This document shows positions 1 to 14,200 of a DNA stretch of 64,000 bases, one piece after another. Numbering within the stretch: position 1 is the first letter of the stretch; the number at the start of each line of letters is the position of its first letter. The DNA is taken from NCBI GenBank assembly GCA_036023115.1, contig JAYKKT010000048.1, positions 8,531,001 through 8,595,000 on the forward strand. Reading direction: 5' to 3'. The notes under the pieces were generated by a model. That model saw nothing but the letters and a program-made list of their open reading frames with translations, ran no database searches and was not told the origin of the DNA. Source of the DNA: Brasenia schreberi. Its lineage: Eukaryota > Streptophyta > Magnoliopsida > Nymphaeales > Cabombaceae. The translations under genes were made by a program, and so were the position numbers.

Positions 1-1653
1 TCTTCCTAACAGAACAAGGACCCCATACATCTGAGTGCAACAATTCAAATGGAATAACAAACTGCGACTGTCTACTTGGAAATGACACCCTGTGATGTTT
101 GGCTCTCAGACATATATCACAATGAATCTTCAAGTGACAGCATATAGAGTTCATTCCTCAGTTCACCATAACCAAAGGTTTTTCTTGTCCTCAGATCCTA
201 AAATTTGCAACCAAATGGAGTAAAAGTTTATAGCAATGCAAATTTCTTACTAAGGAACTAATTGAAAGCAAATTAACTGTAAATTCTGAAACATATATCA
301 TTGATTCCAATTGAAAATTTTGAGTATGCATTTTCCCTTTTCCTTTCATTGGAATTAGGGACCCATTGGCCAATTTTATGTATTGAGGTATGGAGGTAGA
401 TTCATACTATATAAATTTGGAATTATTACCTACCATATGGTATACTGCTCCTGAATCTATCACCCAATAACTAGATTTTTTAAAAGAAGAGTTACCACTT
501 ATAATATACGAAGTAGGTACACTACACTCATTCCTTTCTGTCGAGGTAGAAGGTTGGTCTCTGATGTTGATCTCAATTTCAGCAATTTTCTTCTTCAATT
601 CTCCAAGTTCTTCTTGAGCACCCGATTCCATAAGTTTCTCTAAATTGCAACCACATAGTTTCCATGATATTTAGAGTTACGAGTTTTCCAATTATCTCCC
701 AATATTGATCACGTGTATGTCTCTTCTTTCTATAGTATGAACATTACAACTTGTTCTTATCTTTAAAATTATGAAATCATCCTCCCCCTCTTCCTCTTGT
801 GGAGCCTCTTCCATGCTGAAAGTTTCCATGTACTCTTCCGTAAAGGAAGATTATTCACCTTGTGAGAAATCTCCTTTTTAGGATTCCTCCTATCTTCTTC
901 CCTTAAAAGAAGCGCATATAATGTACCCACCGATGACAACTCTTCTTTACTCAGTATATTTATTTTGATAGATTCGTATTATGGAGCAATTCCTTAAAGA
1001 AGGTTGAATACCTTTCTTGCTTCACAACCTGTTATTCTTTCTTTCACACAATGGTTGCACTTATTCTCACCAATATATCGTTGTTCATTCTATAAACTCT
1101 TAAGTTCACCATAATAATCGTTGATCGACCTGTCTCTTTGTCGGCATTTCCTTATTTTCTCCAGGATTTCATATTCTTTTGTTATGTTCTTCCTACAGTA
1201 GGCTTCTTCACCTATTGCCCAGATTTCAGCCGCCATTTCCAAGTACATTACAGTTTTGCTGATTTGGAGAATCATTGTATAAGCGATGAGCTTACCAATG
1301 CATCATCTTTCATCCACTTATCATACTCAATGTTGTCCTCATTGGGTTTTTGTGCTTAGGACTAATTCAATGGATTGAGTCCATTCTCGATAGTTCTTTT
1401 CATCCAACTTTATGTTGGTGATCTGATATGGCTCAATTTTAGAGTCATTCATACTTACTTGAGATTGAGATTATTCTTTCAATCGGCTTTCCATTGGCAT
1501 CTAACTTTTGCAACCCTTTTTTCTCTTCTCTAACCAAGTCTCGTCGCAATCGGTGTGCTGAATTTCTGCATGCTTCTCTTGGAATGCTTCACGTCACCCG
1601 AACTCCACAAAACCTATTATCTTCTTGATTTTTGTGTCAATCTCAGCCCCTAC

Positions 1654-1665
1654 GCTCTGATACCA
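1654..1665 (-). promoter_or_regulatory. Primer-binding site (initiator tRNA-Met)
   Basis: The minus strand reads TGGTATCAGAGC, the standard plant copia primer-binding site complementary to the 3' end of initiator tRNA-Met. It lies immediately next to the LTR end at 1666. Confidence 0.92.
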
Positions 1666-1961
1666 TGTTAAATTTCAACCAAGAATCAAGATTTAAAATA
1701 TGAAACTTAGATTTGTGGATGAATAGGGTGTGTCACCACACTCTTTCTCTCCTTTATATTCTCTTAATGATAATGATACAACCTAATTGTTGGTAGGGTT
1801 TTCCCTTTTATAACCGGTCTACATTCTAATATATTACAACATTACCATTAATGAAAGGAATTTAAAAGTAACTTTAAAAACAAAACAACCATCTAAGCAC
1901 ATCTAAGTGGACAGCTAACTAAGTGCCGGATTTCTGCGTGATGTGTCCATTCCCTTTAACA
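1666..1961 (-). repeat. 5' LTR of the copia element
   Basis: On the minus strand this 296-bp segment begins TGTTAAAGGGAATGG and ends AAATTTAACA, so it has the TG...CA termini with a short TGTTAAA/TTTAACA inverted end. It directly abuts the primer-binding site. The second LTR is outside the window, so the boundaries rest on the termini and the primer-binding site. Confidence 0.82.
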
Positions 1962-2214
1962 GTGTGTATGTTTGTAGTATGCATGTATTTATGTGGATGT
2001 ATGCAATATAAATAATAACTAAATGTATGTATATATGTTATCAGGTCAATCATCTACTATTGCAGAACATGTGCATGTGCAGACAAACAACGGTGATAAG
2101 CATGGACCAGTTTGTGCAAGAAAATTTGGCAAGATTCGTGGAAATAACGGAAAACTGTTAGTGTCAGGATGAACGAGAAAAGTAGTTCAAAAACCTAAAA
2201 AAGAAGAAATTTAC

Positions 2215-5200
2215 CCCGATTAGGAATCCAATAAATGGGAACAAGGTGAAACCCAAGAATGCGAGGGATAGCTCCCTTGTGGGGCGCTTCTCTGGTGCTC
2301 TGAAAATGTGAGCTATCTCTGGTTTAGGACCAAATCTCGAGTACACATCAACAGGCTGAGGAGGGGGGTGAGTTGCCTTTTCTGGAGGGTCAGGTAAATC
2401 TAAGTTCAGGTGGCCAAGAGCCTGTAAGAATGAGTTTTCCTGGATAATAAGATTAAAGATATTAATCTTCCATCTGTGCAATAATAAGACGAGTAGAAGA
2501 AAAAAAATTCAATTTCTTACCATCACTGGATCGCCTATTGCAAGTTCGAGGTCATATTTTCCAGAAAGATAAAAGAATTTCTCAACAAGACCAAGGAAGT
2601 CCTTCAAAAGAAGATAAAGGAAGAGTTTAATCAGAACTGTGATAGTAGGCAAGCATGAAACCCACAGCAAGATAATATTTTTTCTGATGCAAAGTAGAGG
2701 AACACATAAAATTTTATGGTAAGGAGGAAAGGAGGAAGTAACTAAGTATAGAACAACACCTAGACTTGCATACCAACCTCATACCAAAACCTGTTAACCT
2801 TTATTACCAAAACTTCAAGCGCATAACTCCTATTTAGTACCCTTCCCCCAAAACCTTCACCAACCTTGTTGTAAAACTAATTCTTTTCTTATAGTAACTC
2901 GTTTTCTCTATGATCCATTTCCAAAGATGATGACAATCGACGAACCTCAATTTAACAGCGCACATTAAATTTTGCAACAGCCAATGTGAACATCACATCC
3001 GCTGTGGCCTGTGTCATAAGATATACATCCTTAAATCAGGATTCAGGACACAGGCCAAGCATTGAGACCAATACCCTAAAGGCAGGATCACTACAAAGTA
3101 ATAGCACAGAATCTGCATCCAAACATCTCATATGGTGTAAAAACAGATACTTTTGCTGAAAAATGTGCACGTGAAGCTTCTAGTAGTCGTGGAACTTGCT
3201 CTCTAGAAGCTCAAAAATAGGCAGTGGCTAGACATGTTTCCACTTTGCCACTCCATAAGCAACAAAACAAGGATGTGAGACTTTTTCTTACCTACTCATT
3301 CTTCTTTTCTAGAAACTTCTAAAAACCGTGTTTTCATTAGGACAGATGTTCAGAAGATTGAAGATACACGACTTGTATAGATAAGAACTATATTCTACCT
3401 AATTGAAGAAAGTATCAACTATAACTTCTTTTGTCACATAAAAGTCACTTTCTGTATCAAACCAAAGTCACTAAAATTTCTACATAACTCCTTAAGAGAT
3501 GAGGCGTTTTGAGTTTGCTTCTCATTACGAGAAAAATATGTACAGTTTTACATTGTTAAAAAAATTTAGATGTTGCATATTTGCTTCTCTTTATGAGAAC
3601 CATGAAAAACTTGTATATTATCAAAATAAACTTGCCGTCAAGTGGTCATTAGTTGGTATTACGATGTTAGCAGATAAATTATATGCGATTGATTTTAGGA
3701 TCTCAATATCAAAGTTTTTGTCTGTTTCATATACACAATGAATTAATTTAACTGTTTTGATGAAAACTTTATTTTTAGGTTACATAAGCAAATATTTAAA
3801 CAGATTGCTTAATAAATAACATGCACGTGTAGTTTTATTGTACAGCATTGCAAACTTGGCTCTTTTTACTGCTGACTTCTAATAATTCCTGATTAAAAGC
3901 TCCTATCTGGCTACAGCAATCCAAGATTATTGTCTTGGCCTACTTTTGATCAGAAGCTTAGAAAGCTAGGATGCAAAAAAGTCGGCAATTTACTTTACAG
4001 TTTAGACAATATATTATAAGAATAACTGCTATGCCTATGTACACATTGCCTGGAGAACTTAAACCAAAAGAGATTAAACTATCGATGCAGCAAAACACTC
4101 AAAGGGAGCTCACCCTATTTTTGCAACAGATATTAAGAAATGAATGGCTAAAACAAAAAGAACACCAACCAATCAAAACCCTTTAGACACTAAATGTCTA
4201 AAAGAATCATAAGTTTTACGATAAAGTAACCCATTGGCATATTTGAGCATCAACTATGATAATTCACCAGTTCATCTCAAGTATTTTATCATAAAAAGGT
4301 GAAGCCAATCAAAGCATATCATGTAGAAAGAGGGAGAGAGAGAGAGAGAGAACCAGTGTTATCTCAAATTGATTTCGAGAAACCCCAATAACAAAGACAT
4401 GCTCAACTTTTGTCTCATGCCTCAACTTCAAGAACACCTACAAAAATAAATAAACAAAAAGAAAACATGTCAAACTAAATCACGAGTATTAACTAAATGT
4501 GTTAAAGAAATTTTCACGAACCTGATGTGGCTTAAAAACCTTGCTGCGAGGACTAGTTAGATTGAAGGAAAGTCGCATCTTTTGCAGATGGTTGGCAGAC
4601 AGAGCCACTGCACCTTTGATGGAAAAGTCTAGCCTACAAGAATCAAAATCAACAGAAAAGACGCCAATAAGCAAAAGCTTTTTAGTCAACAAATCAAATG
4701 GCTTGGCATTATGTACAGATGCAAAATTTATTCATATGGAAAATGATTGCAAGCAAGACAATTGTAAGTAACTCAAACAAGATTGAGATAGTTCATTCAA
4801 TCAGTAGCTTCGCTGAAACAAATTAAAACAACAAAACTTTGCTACCTATGGAGAGACACAAGTCCAAAGATCCAAGAGAACCTGTATAATCTAAACATCC
4901 TTACCATGATTAAACGTACAGGGAAGAAATAGCAGATAGATAAATTAGACATTTAGCATGCTCTTGAGAATCCACTATAAAGTAAATTTGCTTCAACTGG
5001 ATCACCCACAACCTTCAGATGTATGTAAACATGGATATAACTCGGCAAAAGCATGACTTCCTTTTGTTTGTGGAACTGAAGTTCCTAGTTGATCAATATG
5101 GAAACAAAAAAGCATCCTATGACATCGTATCAGCTGACTATTTAAGGAAACACGCTAGTTAGTCTATATTTCTGTGTGTGTGCGAGAGAGAGAGGGGTAG

Positions 5201-8200
5201 TAGGTGGAATATAAGCAAGATCTTACAAAAAAAGCCAGTAAGGAAAATGTATAGTGCAAGGAACATATAATGAGCATCACAATCATGAATTAACTGATTG
5301 ATTTCCCTCAATTGAAGCAAAGGTATCAAATAGGTAAACCCAGTTGAATGATAATTCTGCAGAAAAATCAACAGAGGCATGACAAGCACGAGGCTTTATA
5401 TAATGCACCAACACTAACAGGAGAGATTCAGGCATTGCAACTTCAAATGCGTCAAGTTAACTGCGAAGGAGAGACACACGCATATCCAACACAAAAGCTT
5501 TGAGCAAAACTAAGCACTCACTTTTTAGCACTCTCCACTCTTCCATCATCACTGTCCAAAACTTTTATTTCTGCTCCGTCAATTTGAACGGATCCAGTGA
5601 CATATACCAGTACATGAGTTTGCCCTCCAGTAGAATAAACATTTCCTTGCTCAGGATCATTGAAAGAAATCTGCCAAAATATGGACATCAATCAAGAAGA
5701 CCCAATGATCGCATAAAGATCCGTTCCAGTCTACCATGTTAGGAAAACGTTACTACCTTGAAAGACAAGTCATATTTTCCCACATCAACACTGTCTGAAA
5801 GAAAATCAAGAGTATGAACAGCCTTTTCTGGATCAAACTCCATGTCCTGACAAAACACATTGATACCCAAACAGAATTCAGTAAAGAACTATAAAAGTGA
5901 ACCCCAAGTGATGGCACAAAAACAGCATTGCATAACAAAACCCAAAATTTAAAGAATTCACTAGCCAGACTACAGGCTTAAGATGTGATCGCATATGTTA
6001 CCTTGTTTACAGTTGCAGGCGCATCTTTTGACCCAACAATCTGTGCTTTTGCAAGGGTTACAGTTAGAGGAGGTGCTTCTGATCCAAGCACTGTGGTTAC
6101 CTTCACCTGATAAATTGAAGGCAACAGATTGACAAAAAACCATAGAGCAAACAGAAGTTTGCTACGCATTACCCACCAATCTATCAATAACTTTCTAGAA
6201 CCTGATGTTTATCATTACAAAACGACAAGCAAAACCATATATGCATGCTATTAGGAATTGGAGAGTATTTCAACAGAAAACTCCACGAAGAATGAACAAT
6301 CTCTAGAATAAAGAGAAAGAACATCTTCACTATCTTTTTGCTTTTAGATAGATAAGAATGTTTTCACTATCAACAAGGAAAGAAGAAATGACTATGCAGG
6401 GATTTAACTAATAAAAAAGGATAACTAACTCCTAGGACATCACAGGATACTGTTGTCTTAAAACACAAATGTAATGTAATTGTGCATATGTTGCTGCGCC
6501 ATTTTATTTTCTCTTTCTGTATATGTTTTACCGAAAATAAATAGGAAAAAGTTAATAAGAAATTGGAACTATGAAGAGAAACATTAGAAAGTTAAGGCTT
6601 CCGACTTAGTAGAACAAAGACAAAATATATGGAATGTAAGTTTGATCATTTGGGTACTTCAGAGGACGTAGAAATTAAGATTGACACACAATGCATCCCT
6701 CACAAGAAAAATTTCAAATACCTAGGGTCAATTTTTCAAAGTGATGGAAAAATTGATGGATATGTTATGCATGGAATTAATGCCGGTTGGTTAAAATGGA
6801 GAGGGGCATGGTATTCTGAGTGATAAGAAGATACCATTAATGGTAAAAGGTAAATATTATAGAGCAACAATTAGACCTGTTATGTTTTATGGTTCTGAGT
6901 GTTGGGCAGTTAATCATCATGTGCAAAAGATGTCCGTAGCAAAAATGAAGATGTTGAGATGGATGAGTGGTCACACAAGGAAAGATTGTATACATAATGA
7001 GGTTATTAAAAACCAATTGGGAGTAGCACCAATAGAGGATAAAATGAGAGAAAATCATTTAAGATGGTTTTGACATATTGAAAGACGACCAAAGAACGCT
7101 CCCGTAAGAAGATATGAAAAATTAAATTGTGAAAATGTTAAAGAGGAAGAGGACGACCACAAAAGTGTTGGAAAGAAACTATAAAGAATGATCTAGTTTA
7201 TATTGAGTTAACTATATTGAGTTAACTGCTAGCATGAAACATGATAGGGCTATGTGGAAACAAAGAATTCATGTAGTCAACCCCATCTAGTATGGGAAAA
7301 GACTTAGTTGTTGTATATTTTTTACTTTCTTTTTGCTGTGAACAGGCACAACTACAGGCCATCTAGCCATTTGGAGGGGCTCTGCTGGATGGTCTCCTCT
7401 ATATAAATCAATCCCTATTCTAAATAACATTTTTGTCTTATGGCATGTTTATGATAAGATTTCTGCACTTCATATGCTCTTATACATTTTTCTCGAGTAC
7501 TTTGTGTTTTACTAGAGTGTGAGATAGTCACTTTGTGACTAGTTCATCGTGAATTACATTGGTGGACTGTGGCAGCCACCATCAAGAACATTCAAGAGAG
7601 CAGAATTTGACAACTGTGCTCTCACAATAATTTTGGATCCTAATATGTGGTGCACAGGTACGTACATTCTGTTCACATACCCATATCCAATATGTACTGG
7701 GTATGGGTACCGGCATACAGGTACGTGATTTTAATAATTGCATTTACACATGCCTCGTCGTATTTGGGTACGTGTACTCTGATTTGGGTACGTTAAGAAC
7801 CCGTATCAGTAACATGGATCAGGTTGACCCAATCCAAATTTAAAAATAAGGGTTCTAAAACCCCTAATTCGATTTGGGTTCTGTGGCTGAATGTTGTGTT
7901 CTCTCTCTAGCACTCTGTGTTCATCACCGGAGGAGAGGCCAACCATTCACCGGTTCTCACCTCTCTCTCTCTCTCTCCCAGCTTTTACTGTTAGCTTTTA
8001 GGTGAGGAACCATTGATTAATCCTTGGTGTTCACTCCATTGTGTTTTGAGGTGGTCATTCTCTAATAAGGGATGTTGCGTCTTCTCCCTGAACTGAAAGA
8101 GAATATACAGTGGTAACATGTTCTAATAATAAAACATTCTGAAGCCTTAAATACTTAAACCCATTGATTTCTAGTGATTATGCATCTGGCATCTGCATTG

Positions 8201-11200
8201 ATTGTTTTGAAGGGTGTATATCACTGCAGTTATCACTCTGAAAGATCCTATGGAGCAGCTTCATATTTGAATGTACATCCAAAAGGAAATTTCCTTGTCG
8301 ACAGGTAAGGGTTTGAGACAGAAGATGGGAGGAAACCAGTATTAAATTTCTAAATCCACCGTTTACATGTTGGTGCCTTGGTGATGTCTGTCTAGCTCGT
8401 AGGTTATCAATGCCAATTTTTAGGGCACAAGTTTTTAATACAAACTCCCTTAGATTTAGAATAGTTGAATGAATAATGTTAGCTAAGCTTTTTCTGTTTT
8501 TCATTGTGCTGTGTACGTGGGTGCATTGTGCTCTTTGGTTTAGCTTTTTCATTTTCATACCATACTGTCTAAGATTAATATATTATATTGCTTTAGCTTT
8601 GCTTTATATTTTGTCTACTATGCTTTTAATATGACTAATGCATTAAATTATTTCAAATGTCTAATATGTCTGCTAGTGGTAGCACATCTTTCACTTCTGT
8701 CACTAGTAAATTTTCATTTGAAAGACCTCAAAAAGGTTGCCCACTTTGGGAATATCTGTCTTTGTTGTAAGATAAGAAGATGGGAATCAAATTTATATGT
8801 ATAAAGTTGAAAATGTTATTCAACGGAACTTTTTGTTTTGATATTATATATTTGTTAGTTGGTATTGCAGTTATATTCATTTGCATAAATGTATCTTTTT
8901 CTAATATTTTTTAACAGTAGCATACTTGTGCCTTAGAATTTTTGAAATGTACGCACCGGGTACCAGTGCCACACCCGCATCCATGCAATGTAGATCCTAA
9001 TAAATTAAAATTTGGCATTTCCACAAATTCTGGTCAGGAAATGGGGAACATCAATGTTGTAGTGAGACATTAACATGGCATTCTATCCTGTTCAATAACA
9101 AGAGAGAAGATCAAAGAAGCAAAATGCTAAACAAAGTTCAAATGATTCCACTAACTAAAACTTGAGTTGGTTTATCGATCTTAAGAAGAGGATAGATGCA
9201 CTAGCCCGTCTCATATGGGCTCAACTCAATCCTGGGACTAACTATGGAAAGTTTAGGGGGGAAAAGGAAAAGATCCCTGGCATCTCATTTCCAACCAGCA
9301 AATTGATCACTAATCCAGAGAACACAATAAATGTAGAAATCTTTTTAAAAAAGAATCTGTACATCTTATGTGAAAAGTAAAGGAAATAAAGTTCCATCAC
9401 ACAACCAACACTTCAGCAGGATCTGGTGATCACTGACCGCATCTTGTGATAGGACCTAATCCTATATACATATTGTTAACAATGTCAAATTTGTCATCGA
9501 ACCCATCACATTTTGCTCAAAATACTTAAAGAAAAGTTAAAAGGGGGTGGCAGGTAATGTGACATTGACTACAATACACAGCATATACCTATATATTGTT
9601 AATTACTTGCCATGTAACATGTTGATTTATAATGATTTTTTTTTTAAAAGAGCAACATGAACGTGCTAAAAATTTTACTATAAAGACATAATGAAGTAGA
9701 ACCATAAAACATCTTTTACAGAGGAGGGAAAAAACAGGGTTAGAGTTACCTTAAGCTGGTCCTTTTTAGTCAATGAGAGGACAGGCGCTGGAAGTGAAAA
9801 AATCAGTGGAATAGAAATCCTGTATGAACAAAACCAGAACTATTACTAACAGTCAATAAACCAGATGTAAGATCAGAAAGATTATGGTAGGAAAAAGAGG
9901 CGGAAAGTAATACCAAGGTGGAAAACTATACAAAAAAAATCTATAAACATCGCTAAACCATTAGGCAGGCTTTGGAAACACAAACTCTAACTAATTCTTC
10001 TCAAACTACATATGTATTTCTTTAATAATTTTAAATACTTTTCATCTAAGTCACACATACACTTCTAAGAGGTGGAGTGTCGACCTCAACATGGGTGCGA
10101 CACCGACACCGACACCAACACCGTGTCGGTACGGCATGGCAAAAAAATGAAAAAAAAAAAATGTAACTCACGGTTCTGCCATCTATGGTTTATTTATCCT
10201 GCAGAACCCGATCAAAGAGGGAGTAATCCATGAAGACGATGAAACTGAAGACTCTTAGTCGACTCGTGACCTTATCTGTCATGATAACCACCTGTGTTAC
10301 CTCACCATAGTTTCCAAAATGCTCCTCATCTCGCATGAAACTCCGCCAATGAACATAGAAAAATATCTCAACGTGGACCTTCTTTACTTCATTTTGTGTA
10401 AATATTCCACGCTTCAAAATCTGGTATCGATTTTGAAGTTCAGGTCTTTTTGGATAAATGGGTCCGGATAGTGAAGATTGATTTGTGTATTATGATGAAA
10501 TTAGTAGTTGTTTACCATTTATGTGTTTTGCTTTAATATAAAGTTGTGTACTTGCTATTGTCATATACTTATGTTAATTGATGTATCACTTGTTGTAGCT
10601 TCAATATTATATATAATATATAATATTATATACCCTGGCAGAGTCGCCGCACCCAAAAATTTTGAAATTTATCGTATCCCGCACCCGTGTGACATAGCTT
10701 TTCATTCTCAACTATTAAAGAATAACCACGAAACAGGTTGAGTTTCATTCAATAAATTCAACACATTGTTACCAGTAAACACGTTATATGAAAATTAGTA
10801 GTAAATAAGGATGATCAATTATCACAACTTTCTCGATCTCATATATGCACTTATCAAAGATATAAGCATTGGAAAAATCAAAATGCAGATACTTATCAGC
10901 ACTAAAGGAACTAGCAACCTCAAACGAGTCTAGAATCATGCAAGCAACATACTGCACTTTACATAGGTTCTAACTGCACATTTCACATCCTTATAAAAAA
11001 TTACTAGAATAGTGTTTTTTACTTGCCTATTGTTCTCCAAGATGGCCAAGGAATCAAGCTGAAGGTATAAATCTTTAGCACTCCCAGGAATTCCAACGCT
11101 TAGGAAAAAGTTGGCCAATCCCAAAAACTTTTCTCCTGGAATCTGCAAAAGTGACCATGTGCAGAAAAATAACTTTCCTAATCAAGAAAGATGGGGAGAA

Positions 11201-14200
11201 AAGGACCTCAAACAGAAATAGACAACATGAACCCTTCACTTTGTTGTATCTCACTCACATTAAGCTTTACACCAGTAGTTTCTGCAAATGCTGCAACTCC
11301 ACGGATGACTGATGCACTTGTTGAAAGAGGGCCAGAATTATAGCTAGCATCAACAAGCTTTTCATCAAAATATAAAGCTCCATCATCTACAAAACAAAAC
11401 AAAATATGCAAATCAGAACTTTGTTAGGGGCTTAAGTAAAGCCATCTAATGACAATCTTCACTGTTACATGTAAAGCTGGAAGCCATAACCAGATTAAAG
11501 CGGATGGGGTACATTAACTACAACAAAATAATAAACAGTAGCTCACCACAAAACAGTACAGAGTACTTAATACATGTGCAACTTAAAACTATACATATGC
11601 TACTGTAAACCAGGTTTTTGCTACTATATACCAAATTTCACTAAGAAAATTTGGTTTATAGTAGCATATGTATGGTTGTAAGAAAGAATTATTTAACTAA
11701 GAAAAAACACTTGGAAATTCAACATATTTTTACTTTTTTAACTTTATCAGCAATCAGTAAAAGAGAATGTCCAGTCAGCTTTTTTATATAGTTGAGGGTA
11801 CTCTTGTACAAAATTTTCACTCTATTGCCATTTAGAGGACTCGTGTACAACTTAGATATGGTTTGCATGTTATTAAGGACATGGTGGTCATCTGGACCAC
11901 TAATCAGAGTTCAAAGTTAGCGTTATCCTTTAACTTTAAGGAAGAGTTACTTGCTTCCATTCCAATCTTTGTTTTCATTTTGGATAAATACAATATGACC
12001 AGCCATTTTTCTGCATCAGTAGAAGAAACACAACTTTATTTAACTTTCTTCTTTGTTATTTTACATGATATGTTTGTGGAAAAAGATGTAGTATTGATTA
12101 TTTGACACACTATCCAGAAGACCACGCCAAAAAAATTTAATCTGATACTATACAGATGACATCGCATTGGTAGAATTCATAAAAGTGTTGACGAAGAACA
12201 GGCCTTTGTTTCATTCTCCGAATTAAAGTCAACAAATTCCAAGCTGATCACATTTGGCCCACCTTTTAGATGGATTTTTGAGAGCGTTCAATACAAACAA
12301 AACCAGCAGCATTAAACAGAACTTGAAATTTTAATTTTTATATGCAAATGATGGTTTATTTTCATCTCTTCCTCTTTATAAAAGTGATACAAGATTTTTA
12401 GTTTAGTCGAAGGATCAAAACATCAATGAAGTAAAACATGTTTACTTTCGTTCGCCACTCTTTTATGAAGTAACACATATATCCAGCATTGTCTTTTCAA
12501 TCAGATAGCTTGAAGATGCAAATTCAGATGAAGACAACGGAAATGAGACTAAACTAATTCAAGTTCTTAAAGAAACAGTAAACTGACATATAGTATATAA
12601 GGTAGCCATGCTTCGTACCATAGCTCTCCAGACTTCCAAAAAGCTTTAGAATATCACTTTTGACATTGTCAATCTGTCAGAAGAGAAGTTGCATTAGAAC
12701 AAATATTCACACGCACAAAACATTACTCAGTTACAGAAGCTCGTGCGAGTAACTTGATGATCATCAGGAAACAAGAGGTTAAGCACATTTTTCCTACTTT
12801 GTCCTTTTAAATGGCAGGGTATTTCCTATTTTATTGAAAAACAATTGAACAAATTAACAACAGCAAAAGAGACAGACAAAACCGCCAACAGGTGACATGG
12901 TGTGACGGTGGAGAATTGGACTCAGATACTAGGTCAGCACTTCCATGCTGGGAAGGATCTCAGGTGTTTGTGTAACAAGTAGGGATGTCTAGTAGTAGTA
13001 ACAGCTAGGGAAATAAATTTTCAAAAGAAAAAACAAACTCATTGCTCAAGAAATGATTACCGATAGCATGAAGAAACAGGGCTATGGCTCTACAATAACT
13101 GAAAGCATAAAGTACCAAACAGAAAAATAATATTTTCAAAAGATGCAAAGGCAAGGAACTTTAAAGAATTACAAACGTCGTCCTGGCATGACTCGTGAAA
13201 AGGACACAGTAGCTATCTTCAAGCGTTCCTCATCAAAACAACAAACAACCAAACAGAAAAAACTGCACAGGCAAAACGACCCTGGATGGTGAAAGAACTT
13301 TTTGTGAAAAAGCATTGAAGCCACTGAATGTGGCCAGGATTTCAGAGAAGCCACAAGCATACTAAGTACCGTGTTGAACAAATATCAAATAGCAACTGTT
13401 GACGGCAGGCATAAGAAATCCACAAAACAGAAACAAACAGTGTGCATAAAGAACTCAGGCTACTCTCACTGACAAACTTATGAGACCTCCAGGTCCCCAC
13501 AGAAATACAAATTAGAAGCAAAGCCTTACCAAAGTCTGATCAATGTCAGAGGTGGCCAATGTGACAACTCCAGAAAGTGCTGAAAATGCCAGCCCTGCAT
13601 AAAAACAATATGAAATTGATTAAAGGTACACAAAACTGAGAAACAGGAAATGAATCTAATATCTCCATGACATAAATGAAGAATTACCAAAAGACAGTTA
13701 TGAATGCCTTACGTAAAAAGACTTTGGAAGCCTGGAAATTCCTTACAACAGATAAGGATGCCTAGAGTAAAAAGTTATCCCGCTAAATATCTAGTGAAAT
13801 TCTTTAGAACATTGTTACTTTCTCACTTTGCTGATAACTTATATATGATTTTCACAATTGACATAAGTTACTGATATTTTCTGAGGAAAGAAAAATCGGA
13901 TGTTTAAGACAAAATCATTCACAGAATCAATACTTATAATCTTATTAATCAAAAAGTACATATAAATATAAAATACAACATGAAATCAGTCTCAAAATTT
14001 CTGGTAAAGTCACATCATTTGGTAGAAAGTGAACATTATCTTGGCTGAGAAAGCATCACGGATCTTAAACAGATATAGATAACTTATCACAACTAAACCA
14101 TTTAGAGATGCAACTTGGTGGACGACATAAAGCAATTATAAACTCCTTATGCTGAAATCTTCATCTACCTCTCTATAGTAGTTTTTAGTTCTTTTACCTA

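Larger units (their letters stand above)
1..1961 (-). mobile_element. 5' part of a degenerate Ty1/copia retrotransposon, running off the left edge
   Basis: Read on the minus strand the order is LTR (1666-1961), primer-binding site (1654-1665), gag (about 1460-1090), protease (about 631-407), and GAG-pre-integrase plus the integrase zinc-binding region (373-1). The gag text includes 'LDEKNYREWTQSIEL', typical of copia gag. The protease keeps the active-site string 'WVIDSGAVYHM'. The first 190 bases encode the integrase His/Cys finger on the minus strand ('CHSKIHCDICLRAKH'-like). Stops and frame changes break gag near 1330-1360, so the copy is defective. It has the same orientation as the ribophorin II gene and lies in an intron of it. 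The reverse transcriptase and 3' LTR must lie left of the window. Confidence 0.88.
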
